DNA of 64,000 nucleotides. It comes from Bin5 sp965220715 (GTDB lineage Bacteria; Chloroflexota; Anaerolineae; Caldilineales; Caldilineaceae). The stretch is from assembly GCA_965220715.1 (NCBI GenBank), contig OZ244843.1, positions 4,402,001-4,466,000 on the forward strand. The letters are read 5' to 3'. Position numbers and translations under genes: made by a program. The notes below the pieces were generated by a model. That model saw only the letters and a program-made list of their open reading frames with translations. It was not told the DNA's origin and did no database searches. Positions 1-9,856 of this stretch are shown piece by piece. Numbering within the stretch: the stretch's first letter is position 1; each line of letters begins with the position of its first letter.

Positions 1-2
1 TT

Positions 3-731
3 GACCGTTTCCGTGACGAAGTAACGAAGGTGCTGGGTGAGCAACTGCCATCAGCCGGTGCGCGCCAACTCTACCGCGATCCGGACCCACTTGAGCAAGA
101 TCATGTGGGCGTCCATCCACAGATCCAGGATGGTCTGAGCTATGTAGGGATGGTGGTGCCCACAGGCCGTATAACAGCCGGCCAGCTCTTTGCGCTGGCC
201 GACCTGGCCGACAGATACGGCAGCCGCGAAGTGCGCCTGACCAACGACCAGAACGTGATCATCCCCAACGTCGCCAACGAAAATCTCGACCAATTGCTGG
301 CAGAGCCGCTGCTGGAAGAGTGGAGCCCCTCTCCTTCCGGTGTCATGCGCGGGCTGGTCACCTGTACGGGCATCGACCATTGCCATTTCGCGCTCAACGA
401 CACCAAAGGAATTTCCCTGGCGATCGCGCGCAAGTTGGAGGAGCGTCTACCCGATCGGGATAAGGTTGTGCGCCTGAACGTATCGGGATGCGTTCACGCC
501 TGTGGACGCCATCGGCTGTCCGAAATCGGGCTGGAGGCAACCCGACTCCGCCAGGATGGAACCGTGATCGACGGCTTCAACATTTTTGCCGGCGGATGCC
601 TGGGTGAAGACGCCAGGCTCGGCGTCGAAATCCACCGCAAGGCCACCATAGAGGAGACTACTGACCTGTTGGCGGACACTATAGCTTCCCGCTACCAGTC
701 TGACACGGTTCCGGACGCGGTACTGGCATAA
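3..731 (+). CDS. nirA: Ferredoxin-type nitrite/sulfite reductase, C-terminal part (5' end outside window)
   Basis: The reading frame is open from the left edge, so this is the C-terminal portion of a siroheme/4Fe-4S reductase. The cluster-binding cysteines are present in the family arrangement: C-x5-C in CTGIDHC and C-x3-C in GCVHACG, about 40 residues apart. The surrounding parasite/siroheme half-domain features are visible (VPTGRITAGQLFALADLAD, VRLTNDQN). The enzyme class reduces nitrite to ammonium, or sulfite to sulfide, in the cytoplasm with ferredoxin or NAD(P)H-derived electrons. The nitrate transporter 20-40 bp downstream and the nitrate reductase after it make nitrite the likely substrate. 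Sulfite reductase is the alternative that the sequence alone does not exclude. Confidence 0.85.
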   Translation, partial: DRFRDEVTKVLGEQLPSAGARQLYRDPDPLEQDHVGVHPQIQDGLSYVGMVVPTGRITAGQLFALADLADRYGSREVRLTNDQNVIIPNVANENLDQLLAEPLLEEWSPSPSGVMRGLVTCTGIDHCHFALNDTKGISLAIARKLEERLPDRDKVVRLNVSGCVHACGRHRLSEIGLEATRLRQDGTVIDGFNIFAGGCLGEDARLGVEIHRKATIEETTDLLADTIASRYQSDTVPDAVLA

Positions 732-769
732 AGCACAGATTCATTCCCACGATGAAGGGGATTCCTCCG

Positions 770-2119
770 ATGGACTTCAAGAACAAAGCCACCAAGATCG
801 AACTCTTCAGTTTCAACTCACCCCAGATGCGTGCCTTCCACGTAACCTGGTTTGCCTTCTTCCTCTGTTTCTTTGGCTGGTTTGGCATTGTGCCCTTGAT
901 GAAAGGTGACGGTGGCGTCATCGCGACTCTCGGTCTTAACCCCGCTCAGGTCGGCAATTCGATCATTGCGGCGGTCTCCCTGACGATCATCGCGCGGCTC
1001 ATCATCGGCCCGATGTGTACCCGGTTCGGCTCGCGAAAAGTCTACACAGCGTTGCTGGTGCTGGGATCGCTGCCGGTGATGTGCATCGGCCTCGTGCAGA
1101 CGCCGACCCAATTCATTATTGCCCGCGTCTTGATAGGCACGATCGGCGCTTCTTTCGTTATCACCCAATACCACACGAGCGTCATGTTTGCTCCCAATGT
1201 GGTGGGCGCGGCCAACGCCACTACCGCCGGCTGGGGCAATCTGGGGGGTGGCGTTACCCAGGCCGTGATGCCGCTTCTCCTTGCCGCTGCGCTGACCTTT
1301 GTGCCCGCGACAATGGGCTGGCGGGTGGCGATGGTGGTTCCCGGGCTTGCCATGCTCATCACGGCAGCCGCCTACTGGTTTCTGACCCAGGACGCGCCTG
1401 AAGGCAACTACTCGGAACTGCGAGCCCGCGGCGACATGCCGCCTGCTGCCGCTGCACGCGGGACATTTATGGAGGCCATCAGAGATTCGCGCGTGATCGC
1501 GCTGTTCTTCATCTACGCCGCCTGTTTTGGCATCGAGTTGACCATCAACGGCACTGCGGCCCTCTACTTCTTCAATCGTTTTGACGTGAACCTGGCAACG
1601 GCCGGGCTCGTCGCCAGCCTTTTTGGTCTGATGAACATCTTCGCCCGGTCAATGGGCGGCATTTTCAGCGATTTCATCAACCGCGATGGCGGTCTGAAAG
1701 GGCGCGTCCAGTTTCTCTTTGTGTGCCTAGTCCTGGAAGGGATTGCTCTGATATTTTTCGCTAACATGGGCGTGCTGGCGCTGGCCATCCCAGCTCTGAT
1801 CTTATTCAGCCTCTTTGTGCAGATGTCCGAAGGCGCAACCTTTGCCATCGTTCCCTATGTCAATAAGCGCGCGATGGGCTCAGTTGCCGGCATCGTCGGT
1901 GCAGGCGGCAACTTTGGCGCAATGCTGGCGGGCTTTCTCTTCCGGCGAGAGGCGGTATTGTATGGTCAGTCGTACCTGATTCTGGGTATCCTTGTGGGCG
2001 TATGCGCCTTCATGGCCTTCATGGTGCGCTTCTCTGTGAGTGAAGAGAAGGCCGCTGCCGAGGAGACAGCCGCCCGTCTGGCCGACTCCGGCGAGTCGGT
2101 CCTGACCGGCGCCCATTAA
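770..2119 (+). CDS. narK: NarK/NasA-type nitrate/nitrite MFS transporter
   Basis: This is a twelve-helix major facilitator of the nitrate/nitrite porter family. Both nitrate-signature Gly-rich segments are recognisable: AGWGNLGGGVTQ in the first half and GIVGAGGNFGAML in the second. Two ATGs are possible, at 752 and 770. An AAGGGG at 755-760 sits 9 bases before the ATG at 770, so the later start is preferred; the earlier one would add MKGIPP. The gene lies between nitrite reductase and nitrate reductase in the same direction, so it probably imports nitrate for assimilation. Nitrite export is a less likely role. Confidence 0.9.
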   Translation: MDFKNKATKIELFSFNSPQMRAFHVTWFAFFLCFFGWFGIVPLMKGDGGVIATLGLNPAQVGNSIIAAVSLTIIARLIIGPMCTRFGSRKVYTALLVLGSLPVMCIGLVQTPTQFIIARVLIGTIGASFVITQYHTSVMFAPNVVGAANATTAGWGNLGGGVTQAVMPLLLAAALTFVPATMGWRVAMVVPGLAMLITAAAYWFLTQDAPEGNYSELRARGDMPPAAAARGTFMEAIRDSRVIALFFIYAACFGIELTINGTAALYFFNRFDVNLATAGLVASLFGLMNIFARSMGGIFSDFINRDGGLKGRVQFLFVCLVLEGIALIFFANMGVLALAIPALILFSLFVQMSEGATFAIVPYVNKRAMGSVAGIVGAGGNFGAMLAGFLFRREAVLYGQSYLILGILVGVCAFMAFMVRFSVSEEKAAAEETAARLADSGESVLTGAH

Positions 2120-2177
2120 TCGCCCGCGCCAGTAAAGTCGGGCCGGCCACCTTCCTTCGAAAAACTGCGTCGGACAT

Positions 2178-4550
2178 ATGCCTTGCGGCGCCCAAATCAC
2201 AATACGGAACGCCATGTCATCTCGAAACGGCTCTCTTGCCAATGGAAACGCCAGCGGAAAAATCGACCGCTGGCACGACACATACTGCCCCTATTGCGGA
2301 GTCGGGTGCGGCCTGCGGGTCGGCATTAGCAACGGGAAGGTCGCCAAAGTCAGGGGTAATCCTGATCATCCTTCCACTTTGGGCGATCTCTGTCTCAAGC
2401 CGATTCACCTGCCCGGCGCGCTCGACACACCGGACCGCATTCGCGAGCCGCTGATGCGAGTGACGAGGCAAGGGAGGGGCGCGCCCACTGCCGATGCCGG
2501 GTTTCAGAAAGTGACATGGGAAAAAGCGACGGCTCACATCGCAGACAGCCTCAAGCAGATCATCCGCCAGCACGGCCCCGAGTCAGTGGCCTTCTACGGT
2601 TCCGGCCAGTTCACAACAGAGGACTACTATGTCGCCAACAAGCTGCTCAAGGGTTTCATCGGCTCAAACAATTTCGATGCCAACTCGCGGCTCTGCATGG
2701 CCTCAGCCGTAGCCGGCTATGTCTCGGCCTTCGGCTCCGACGGCCCGCCGCCAGCCTATGAGGATATCGACCACGCCGACTGTTTCTTCCTGATTGGCAG
2801 CAACATGGCCGACTGCCATCCGGTCCTGTTCAATCGCATCAAGCGGCGCAAGAAAAGCGATCCCGACAACGTGAAAGTAATCGTGGTCGATCCAAGAGAA
2901 ACACGTACCGCCGCCATCGCCGATCTCTTCTTGCCGATCCGGCCCGGGACAGATGTGGCATTGCTCAACGGCATGATGAATGTTCTGTGTGGTACCGGAA
3001 AGACTGATCAGGGGTTCATCTCCGAACACACGAACGGTCACGAAGAATTGTTGGACGCCATCGGTCATGTCTCGACCGCGGCGGCCGCAAAGGTCTGCGG
3101 CATCGACGAAAGTGACCTGATCCAAGCCGCACGCCTCTTTGGGGATGCGCACGGCGCACTTTCCTTCTGGAGCATGGGGTTGAACCAAAGCGTGAACGGG
3201 GTTGCCAAGAACCAGGCTGTAATCAATCTGCATCTGGCAACGGGTCAGATTGGCAAGCCGGGCAGCGGCCCCTTTTCTCTGACCGGGCAGCCGAATGCCA
3301 TGGGCGGGCGCGAAGCCGGGGGACTGTCCCATCTGCTGCCGGGCTATCGCATGATCGCCAACCCTGCGCATCGCCAGGAAGTAGAGCGATTCTGGCAGAC
3401 GCCGTCAGGACACATTGCCGACAAGCCCGGTTTGGCCGCGGTCGATATGTTCGACGCCGCGGCCAGGGGCGAAGTCAAGGCGATGTGGATCATGTGTACC
3501 AATCCGGTCGTCTCCATGCCCAACATTGACGTAATTGAAAAGGCAATGTCGAAGCTGGAACTGCTTGTCGTTACCGATGCCTACCACCCGACCGACACGA
3601 CGCAGTACGCCCATGTGCTGTTGCCGGCCGCCCAGTGGTCGGAACGGGAGGGCGTGATGACCAACTCTGAGCGCCGACTCACCTATCTGCCCCGCATGGT
3701 GAAGCCTGTCGGCCAGGCCAAACCGGACTGGCGAATCCTCGCCGACGTGGCCGCGGCCATGGGGTTTGCGCACGCCTTCGATTATGCGTCTTCAGAGGAT
3801 GTTTTTGACGAGTTTACGCACCTGACTAAAGGTCGCGTTTGTGATTACAGCGGCGTCAGCGTGCGCCGGCTGCAAGCAGAGGGACCGCTCCAGTGGCCGG
3901 TTCCCAGTGCCGACCATCCCGGCACCACGAGACTCTACGCCGGTCTGCATGACGGTCGATCCCCGCAGCTTGGCGACGAGGTTTGCAGTGACGATGAATT
4001 CGCCGCAAAGACGGCGGCCGCCGCAGACCCGATGAGCGGGGCAGCAGTTTTTGCCACTGTCGATGGCAAAGCGACATTCCATTCACCTGCATTTGTGCCT
4101 CCCGCTGAACTGCCGAACCGGAAGTTTCCCCTGCTTCTGACCACCGGCCGCTTGCGAAATCAGTGGCATACGATGACCCGAACCGGCAAGTCGGAAAGCC
4201 TGTTGAAAGGCGCACGCGAGCCTTTCCTGGAAATCCATCCGGTCGATGCGGTACGGCGTCAGATCGAAGAAGGGGATGTTGTTGAGATTCGCTCACGCCG
4301 GGGCAGGGTCTGGGCCAAAGCGCACGTGACAGACAAAATCCGGGAGGGGGCCTGCTTTATGCCATTTCACTGGGGGCGCCTGGCGGGCCAATTCAGTGCC
4401 GTCAACAATGTGACTTTGGCTGAAGTGGATCCGATCTCTCAGGAACCCGAGCTCAAAGCATGTGCGGTCGAAGTGCGGTTGCGCCCGGGCTATGAGGCCA
4501 TTCGGGCTACAAAGCTGTTTCAGCGCCTGGCCGAAGCCGTGAAAAGATAA
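2178..4550 (+). CDS. nasA: Assimilatory-type molybdopterin nitrate reductase, catalytic subunit
   Basis: The protein is 790 residues and belongs to the DMSO-reductase/NapA-NasA family. An N-terminal 4Fe-4S motif is formed by C37, C40, C44 and C72 (CPYCGVGC, then GDLCLKP). The Mo ligand is expected to be C173 in RLCMASAVAG, as in NapA and NasA. The MGD-binding C-terminal domain follows (LLLTTGRLRNQWHTMTRTGK). There is no Tat signal and no C-terminal 2Fe-2S domain as in some NasA proteins, so it should act in the cytoplasm. Together with the transporter and nitrite reductase it forms a nitrate-to-ammonium pathway. The start is uncertain: ATG at 2178 and ATG at 2214 both have weak ribosome sites. 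Formate dehydrogenase is less likely given the Cys ligand context and the neighbours. Confidence 0.9.
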   Translation: MPCGAQITIRNAMSSRNGSLANGNASGKIDRWHDTYCPYCGVGCGLRVGISNGKVAKVRGNPDHPSTLGDLCLKPIHLPGALDTPDRIREPLMRVTRQGRGAPTADAGFQKVTWEKATAHIADSLKQIIRQHGPESVAFYGSGQFTTEDYYVANKLLKGFIGSNNFDANSRLCMASAVAGYVSAFGSDGPPPAYEDIDHADCFFLIGSNMADCHPVLFNRIKRRKKSDPDNVKVIVVDPRETRTAAIADLFLPIRPGTDVALLNGMMNVLCGTGKTDQGFISEHTNGHEELLDAIGHVSTAAAAKVCGIDESDLIQAARLFGDAHGALSFWSMGLNQSVNGVAKNQAVINLHLATGQIGKPGSGPFSLTGQPNAMGGREAGGLSHLLPGYRMIANPAHRQEVERFWQTPSGHIADKPGLAAVDMFDAAARGEVKAMWIMCTNPVVSMPNIDVIEKAMSKLELLVVTDAYHPTDTTQYAHVLLPAAQWSEREGVMTNSERRLTYLPRMVKPVGQAKPDWRILADVAAAMGFAHAFDYASSEDVFDEFTHLTKGRVCDYSGVSVRRLQAEGPLQWPVPSADHPGTTRLYAGLHDGRSPQLGDEVCSDDEFAAKTAAAADPMSGAAVFATVDGKATFHSPAFVPPAELPNRKFPLLLTTGRLRNQWHTMTRTGKSESLLKGAREPFLEIHPVDAVRRQIEEGDVVEIRSRRGRVWAKAHVTDKIREGACFMPFHWGRLAGQFSAVNNVTLAEVDPISQEPELKACAVEVRLRPGYEAIRATKLFQRLAEAVKR

Positions 4551-4611
4551 CCGAGGCTGACTGCGCGGCCATAGCTCGCTGAACGTCGGCGGGGACAGCC
4601 AGTTTACCCCT

Positions 4612-5373
4612 TCACGCCGGCTTCACTGCCTCAATCAGATAGTTCCCTGCTTCGTACACAAGTTGACCCTTTTCATCCAGCTGTTTCTGCAATGCCAGCA
4701 ACTTGCCTGCTTGCGATTCAACGGTGAAGCCAGGCACAAGCCATGGAACCGCCTTCAGATAGTAGACGACCGCACCCACATCGGTAAAAGCCAGCCTGCC
4801 GGACCATTCCCGCACGTCAACAACATCGAATCCTGCTGCTTGCAGCCATGGCACGTACTTTTGCGGCGTTGCATCCGGCCACTGCGGCCGCGCGTCAAAG
4901 GCGGCGAGCAGGTCCTGCGCCCACAGCCCATGCACTTGCCGCGTAAGGAGTCGGCCGCCAGGAACAAGAATACGCGCGATTTCATCGACGTAGAGGGCCG
5001 CATGACGGTTCAACACAAGTGAAAACTCGGCATTCTCGAATGGCATAGGGGTGTACTCGTCATGGTCCGCTTCGACAACGCGTACGCCCAGCGGCTCCAG
5101 CCGTTCGCACGCCAACTTGAAGTTGGGTGGATGGCCTTCCGTCACCACAACTGTTTCTGGCCAATTTTCTCGCATGGCGAGCAAGCGCTCTCCACCGCCC
5201 GTAGCTATGTCAAGCACCGACGGCACGCTGCGCATCAGCTTCCTTGCGCGGCTCATGTAGGACCACGGTGGCTGTTCCAGCAGCATCCGCCCATCGAGAT
5301 ATGAAAAGTCCCACCCGATGATTGGTTTCTCTGCCTCTGCCTTCCACTCTTGTATCAGTTGTTCGGAGTCCAT
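4612..5373 (-). CDS. Class I SAM-dependent methyltransferase
   Basis: The 253-residue protein has a Rossmann methyltransferase core. The SAM-binding motif I is VLDIATGGGE at residues 53-62, an acidic end of strand 2 follows (VTEGHPPNF), and motif IV-like SLVLNRHAALYVDEI lies before the ILVPGGRLLTRQVHG segment. The substrate cannot be inferred. The gene converges with the nitrate operon, with 61 bp between the stops, and lies 20 bp downstream of the small DUF2905 gene on the same strand. Confidence 0.8.
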   Translation of the reverse strand: MDSEQLIQEWKAEAEKPIIGWDFSYLDGRMLLEQPPWSYMSRARKLMRSVPSVLDIATGGGERLLAMRENWPETVVVTEGHPPNFKLACERLEPLGVRVVEADHDEYTPMPFENAEFSLVLNRHAALYVDEIARILVPGGRLLTRQVHGLWAQDLLAAFDARPQWPDATPQKYVPWLQAAGFDVVDVREWSGRLAFTDVGAVVYYLKAVPWLVPGFTVESQAGKLLALQKQLDEKGQLVYEAGNYLIEAVKPA

Positions 5374-5393
5374 TGATGATTTGCTCGCGATGA

Positions 5394-5600
5394 CTATCGG
5401 TTGAGAAAACTTAGAAGCAGGGTCAGGACGAGGCTAACGAGTAGCATGGACGTGATTGGAACAAAGACCTTCATCGACTCTGTCTCTACACGTATGTCGC
5501 CCGGCAGCTTTCCAAACCAGCCAACGAGCCAGGGCGCAAACTGCAAAGCCGCCCCAATGACCAGGAGGATGGCACCCAGTATGATCAACCATTTCGCCAT
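5394..5600 (-). CDS. DUF2905-type small membrane protein
   Basis: This 68-residue protein has two predicted membrane helices, at about residues 4-30 and 47-66. They are joined by a short loop carrying GWFGKLPGDIRVE, which is typical of the DUF2905 family. The function of the family is unknown. It is probably co-transcribed with the methyltransferase downstream. Confidence 0.8.
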   Translation of the reverse strand: MAKWLIILGAILLVIGAALQFAPWLVGWFGKLPGDIRVETESMKVFVPITSMLLVSLVLTLLLSFLNR

Positions 5601-6135
5601 TGGCTTGTCACTTCGGGAATGTCAGAAGCGGGCCTCGACCCGATTTAAGATGTTGTCATTATAGCAGATGGCCGGTCATCAACGCACTCAGCCCGCCGGC
5701 CTCCCCGCTTGACTTGAGGTTGGCATCGGGCCGATGCCAGAACTGTAGGAACGCCTCCTAATCAGACGGGACCAGTTATTTTGCCGGCCGATCTAAGATA
5801 ACATTGCTTTGGGAGCCGTTGGCAGGATCGCGAAGCTGAAGTGCCGTCACTGCGTCCGTTCAGAGGCTTTGCGATGACAGCATCTTTTTTCGTAGTTGGA
5901 TCGTAGGCATTTTACCCAGTTTGCTTTCCAAGCCAGTTCTTGGGCGTTCAGACCGGAAGTTTGCCAAGCTCCAGTGTAATAATCTGGATATTCGCCAAGA
6001 ATCGGGCTGATTTCGATAGGCACAAGTGAGGGGCATTCCTTTGACTTCCGCCCTAAAAAGGTGCAGAATTTCAGATATCAAGATATACAAGCTTTCGGTC
6101 ATGTACGATGGCCCATATCTACTCAGGATTGACAC
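5601..6135. other. Intergenic region between divergent genes
   Basis: No convincing gene lies in these 535 bases. The interval separates the minus-strand DUF2905 gene from the plus-strand PA14 gene, so it should hold both promoters. The only good promoter candidate seen is listed separately at 6041-6069. Confidence 0.6.
6041..6069 (+). promoter_or_regulatory. Candidate sigma70-type promoter for the PA14 protein
   Basis: TTGACT (6041-6046) and CAGAAT (6064-6069) are separated by 17 bases, about 65 bp before the ATG at 6136. The -10 box matches the consensus at only four of six positions. Confidence 0.35.
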
Positions 6136-8166
6136 ATGCGCTCAGATAATCTTCCTATCGTCTGGATCCGGCACGTACATTGCACGGTTTTTGTCGCGGC
6201 ATTGCTTCTCGCGTTATTACCGCAGATAGTCGCTGCGGCCAAAATCGGGACCTTAGAGCAGACATCGGGCGGTTTGGAGCCGGCCGCGCCAACACCTTCG
6301 CAGCCGACCGGGACAGCCGCCGATTGGACCGGGAGTTACTATGCCACTCAAGACCTTAGCGGCGATCCGGTCCTGACCCGGCAGGATGGGGCCATCGACT
6401 TTGACTGGCAGGCCGGCAGTCCGGACACCAACGTATCCAACGACAGTTTCAGCATTTCTTGGACGGCCACCAGCACATTTGAGGCAGGTTCCTACCGGTT
6501 CTCGGCCCGCGTCGATGATGGCGTAAGAATCTACGTGGACGACAGCCTGCTGCTGGAAGACTGGAACGTTCACCCTGCAACCACCACGGTCAGTGACACT
6601 GAACTCACTGCAGGAAGCCACACAGTGAAAGTCGAGTACTTCGAAGGCGAAGGGATGGCATCGATTACCGTCTGGTGGGAGAAGCTGGAGGAGGATACTC
6701 CCGACTGTGAGATTCAGCCGCATGATAGCCTGAGCTCGTTCTGGGCCCATTCCGCGCTCGGATGCGCGAGTGCGGCTGCGCAGACCGTATGGTCAGCCTG
6801 GCAGCCATTCGAAAGCGGTCACATGATCTGGCGGCAGGATGGTGATGATTTATTTGTTTATGCGAACGATGGGAATTGGGCCCAGTTCGCGGACGAATGG
6901 AACGACCAGGCTCTCACCAACAATCGAGGCACGCCGCCAACCGGCCTACAGTCTCCCGTGCGCGGGTTCGGCTATCTGTGGGAAACGAATGACGTTGTCT
7001 ACTCCGACCTGGGATGGGCCACGGACGCGGAAAAAGGCTTCTGCGCCCGAATCCAGCAGTTTGAGAAAGGCATATTGCTGATAGGCGATCCTGTCGAATC
7101 ATGCTTAGATGGCGCGCATAACTTTGCATCAGAATCTTTGTTCGCCGAAAACGCTCTCCTGGCTCTGACGAGCGGTACCTGGGGCATGGCTTGCAAGAAA
7201 CAGACCCACGGCAGACTGCAGCCATTTTGGAATCAGGCTGCTCTCGGATGCCCACAATCATCGGGAAAAACCCTTTGGTCTGCCTGGCAACCGTTTCAGG
7301 ACGGCTTTATGAACTGGCGGCAGGATGACGATGCGGCGTTTGTTTTCACAGACGAAGGGGAATGGAACCGATTCTCGGATGACTGGAACGGCCAGGTATA
7401 TACGGATACTCGGGGCACGGCGCCCGATGGCATGCACACACCTGTGCGCGGCTTTGGCTATCTATGGGAGACCGATGACGAAGTCTTTGCGGACCTGGGC
7501 TGGGCAACAGATGAGGAGAAGGGCATCTGCGCCTTGGTCCAGAAATTCGAACATGGCTCCTTACTTACCGGCGATCCCGTCGATTCCTGCTTCACCGACA
7601 CTCTAAACCTTGTATCAGAGACTCTGCTCGGCTCAGCTACGATTCAGGCACTGGATGAAGGCGCGTGGGAGATTGCCTGTGAAGTCCAGGTCCACGAAAG
7701 GCTGAGCCATCTTTGGAATCATAGCGAATTCGGCTGCCCATCATCAGCTGGAGGTACCTTGTGGTCATCCTGGCAGCCGTTCCAGAGAGGGCACATGATC
7801 TGGCGCCAGGACGATGATGCTGTCTTCGCGTTTGTCACCGCAGGAGAATGGAATCGATTTGCCGATGACTGGGACGATCAAGCCCTTTCAGGAACGCGGG
7901 GCACACCACCGGAAGGACTCCAGGCTCCCGTGCGAGGCTTTGGCTACCTGTGGGAAACGGATGACGACGTTTTTGCCGACGTGGGCTGGGCGACAGCTGA
8001 GGAAAGAGGTTTCTGCGCCGTGTTCCAGCAATACGAGAATGGCTTCTTGCTTCTGAGTGATCCCGTACCCTCCTGTCTGGATGGACATGACAACGAGGCT
8101 ACGGAAATCGATTTCGCCCTCCATTCACTGCGTGCGCTGGATGACGGTACGTGGAATCTCAGATAA
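6136..8166 (+). CDS. Secreted PA14-domain protein with three 162-residue Trp-rich repeats
   Basis: The protein has 676 residues. A signal peptide is seen at residues 1-35 (hydrophobic VFVAALLLALLPQIVAAA). A PA14-like carbohydrate-binding domain spans about 62-184 (WTGSYYATQDLSGDPVLTRQ, RFSARVDDGVRIYVDD). Then come three near-identical units at about 197-355, 358-515 and 520-676. WQPF occurs at 222, 384 and 546, an exact 162-residue period. Each unit carries [AS]WQPF, W-RQD-D, RGFGYLWET, LGWAT and conserved Cys residues (for example C210, C303, C323 and their equivalents), suggesting disulfides outside the cell. An AGGA precedes the ATG. I do not recognise the repeat's function; cell-surface or glycan binding is inferred from PA14 and secretion. 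Confidence 0.85.
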   Translation: MRSDNLPIVWIRHVHCTVFVAALLLALLPQIVAAAKIGTLEQTSGGLEPAAPTPSQPTGTAADWTGSYYATQDLSGDPVLTRQDGAIDFDWQAGSPDTNVSNDSFSISWTATSTFEAGSYRFSARVDDGVRIYVDDSLLLEDWNVHPATTTVSDTELTAGSHTVKVEYFEGEGMASITVWWEKLEEDTPDCEIQPHDSLSSFWAHSALGCASAAAQTVWSAWQPFESGHMIWRQDGDDLFVYANDGNWAQFADEWNDQALTNNRGTPPTGLQSPVRGFGYLWETNDVVYSDLGWATDAEKGFCARIQQFEKGILLIGDPVESCLDGAHNFASESLFAENALLALTSGTWGMACKKQTHGRLQPFWNQAALGCPQSSGKTLWSAWQPFQDGFMNWRQDDDAAFVFTDEGEWNRFSDDWNGQVYTDTRGTAPDGMHTPVRGFGYLWETDDEVFADLGWATDEEKGICALVQKFEHGSLLTGDPVDSCFTDTLNLVSETLLGSATIQALDEGAWEIACEVQVHERLSHLWNHSEFGCPSSAGGTLWSSWQPFQRGHMIWRQDDDAVFAFVTAGEWNRFADDWDDQALSGTRGTPPEGLQAPVRGFGYLWETDDDVFADVGWATAEERGFCAVFQQYENGFLLLSDPVPSCLDGHDNEATEIDFALHSLRALDDGTWNLR

Positions 8167-8180
8167 GCGGAACTGACCCG

Positions 8181-8215
8181 ATGGGGAGGGGGCCGAAGAA
8201 AGTGTCCCCTCCCAT
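8181..8215 (+). terminator. Hairpin after the PA14 gene
   Basis: ATGGGGAGGGG (8181-8191) pairs with CCCCTCCCAT (8206-8215) with a one-base bulge. It begins 15 bases after the stop codon. No T-run follows, so this is a weak terminator candidate. Confidence 0.4.
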
Positions 8216-8263
8216 GCCTCATTGGTCTGGTCGCTACTTGCTGGCGACCTGGTAAGACCTTCG

Positions 8264-9823
8264 ATGTCGCGCGCGCCGCATCTGATTCGCTCCTCCTTCC
8301 TCGTCTTTTTCATCTTCGGGCTCGACAAGATTACCGGTTTCGTAAAGCTGCTGCTGACAACGAGACTGTTCGGGACCGGCCCGGAAGTTGATGCCTTTGC
8401 TACAGCCAACCAGTTGCCAGAGCTCTTGCTGGCTCTGCTGGCAGCCGGCGCGCTCTCCGCCGCGTTCATCCCCGTCTACTCCGGCTATCTCACCCAATCC
8501 CGGCGCCGCGAAGCCGAATCGCTTGCCGGTACCGTGCTGACCCTGACTCTCATCGTTATGGGCACGGCCTGCCTTCTGGCCATTGCCGCAGCGCCGTGGC
8601 TAATCCGCGTGGCACTGGCGCCTCATTTTCCCCCGGAAACCCAGCAACTCACCACGCAGATGATGCGCATTTTCCTGCTGGCCGCAGCGTTGATCAGCGT
8701 TTCCGGCGTGTTCGGCAGCGTGCTCCATTCGCACCAACATTTTCTGACACCCGCGCTAGGCCGCGTTCTGATCGACCTGGGACAGATCGTGGGCTTGTTC
8801 GCGCTCGTTCCAATTTGGGGCGTCTACGGCATGGCGTGGGGCAGCGTATTGGGCGCGGCGCTGACCATTCTCGCGCAACTGCCTGCTCTGGCTCGACAGC
8901 GCCTGCGCCTGCGGCTACAGATCAATCTGCGGCTGAAAGGTGTGCGGGAAGTAGTACGCCTTATGGGGCCGCGCATCGTGACCCTCGGCGCCTTCCAGGC
9001 GGTAGACCTTGTGTTCATTCGTCTGGCTTCTCCCCTGCAGGCCGGCAGCATCGCCGCCTTCTACTACGCTATGCTCGTGATGCTGTCGATGCCCAAGTCT
9101 CTCTTCGGCGCCGCTATTTCCCAGGTCATCTTTCCTACGATGGCCGAACAACACAATACCGGGTCAGGTCAGCTGTTGCGCCAGACCGTTACGCAGGGGT
9201 TGCGCGCCACGTGGCTGCTCTTGATTCCGTCGGCGGTGGGTTTACTGGTGCTGGGCCGACCTGCGATAGCCTTCCTGCTTGAAAGGGGAGAGTTTGGGCC
9301 GGAATCAACCGCCTTGGTATACATACTGGTGGCGATCTTTTCTCTGCGCCTGCTGGGCGAGGCCTCCTATGACGTGCTCACTCTGACCTTCTTCGCCCAG
9401 CATAACACCCATGTGCCCATGTGGGCGACGCTGGGCTGGATGGTACTGAACGCAGGGCTGAGCATGGTACTGGTCGGGCCTTTCGGCATCGCCGGCCTGG
9501 CTTGGGCCACGTCCATTGCGGCGCTGGCGTTGGCAGCCGCGCTTTTTGTACTCAATTTACGAGTCGGCGGCGTGGACGTACCAATGCTGGGCGCGACGCT
9601 GGGCCGCGCGCTGGTGGGTAGCCTGGGGATGTGCGGAGTCGTGCTGTTGCTTCACCAACTGCGCATGCCGCCGGCGCTCTTCATCCTGGCCAGCGCAAGC
9701 GGGGGCGGGTTTGTGTTCTTCGGCGTGTACGTTCTGCTCGGTGGTACCGAGGTCCTCACCGTTCTGAAGCACCTGCGCCGCGGGCTGCAGAGCAGAATCC
9801 GTTCAGAACCTCATCTGAATTGA
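8264..9823 (+). CDS. murJ: MurJ/MviN-family lipid II flippase
   Basis: The protein has about 519 residues and many membrane helices (about 14). MurJ family hallmarks are visible at the N-terminus: GFVKLLLTTRLFGTGPEVDA, then ANQLPELLLALLAAGALSAAFIPV. Later segments such as PKSLFGAAISQVIFPTMAEQ also fit. MurJ flips lipid-linked peptidoglycan precursor across the inner membrane. ATG at 8264 is chosen because family similarity starts at once; an in-frame TTG at 8222 would add 14 residues overlapping the upstream hairpin region. Other MOP-superfamily polysaccharide flippases are an alternative. Confidence 0.88.
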   Translation: MSRAPHLIRSSFLVFFIFGLDKITGFVKLLLTTRLFGTGPEVDAFATANQLPELLLALLAAGALSAAFIPVYSGYLTQSRRREAESLAGTVLTLTLIVMGTACLLAIAAAPWLIRVALAPHFPPETQQLTTQMMRIFLLAAALISVSGVFGSVLHSHQHFLTPALGRVLIDLGQIVGLFALVPIWGVYGMAWGSVLGAALTILAQLPALARQRLRLRLQINLRLKGVREVVRLMGPRIVTLGAFQAVDLVFIRLASPLQAGSIAAFYYAMLVMLSMPKSLFGAAISQVIFPTMAEQHNTGSGQLLRQTVTQGLRATWLLLIPSAVGLLVLGRPAIAFLLERGEFGPESTALVYILVAIFSLRLLGEASYDVLTLTFFAQHNTHVPMWATLGWMVLNAGLSMVLVGPFGIAGLAWATSIAALALAAALFVLNLRVGGVDVPMLGATLGRALVGSLGMCGVVLLLHQLRMPPALFILASASGGGFVFFGVYVLLGGTEVLTVLKHLRRGLQSRIRSEPHLN

Positions 9824-9856
9824 CCGCCCGGGCGCCTACTTTTCCAATTGCCCTCT

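Noticed and set aside
5860..6135. Minus-strand open frame upstream of the PA14 gene
   Set aside because: Composition is not protein-like and it occupies the expected promoter region.
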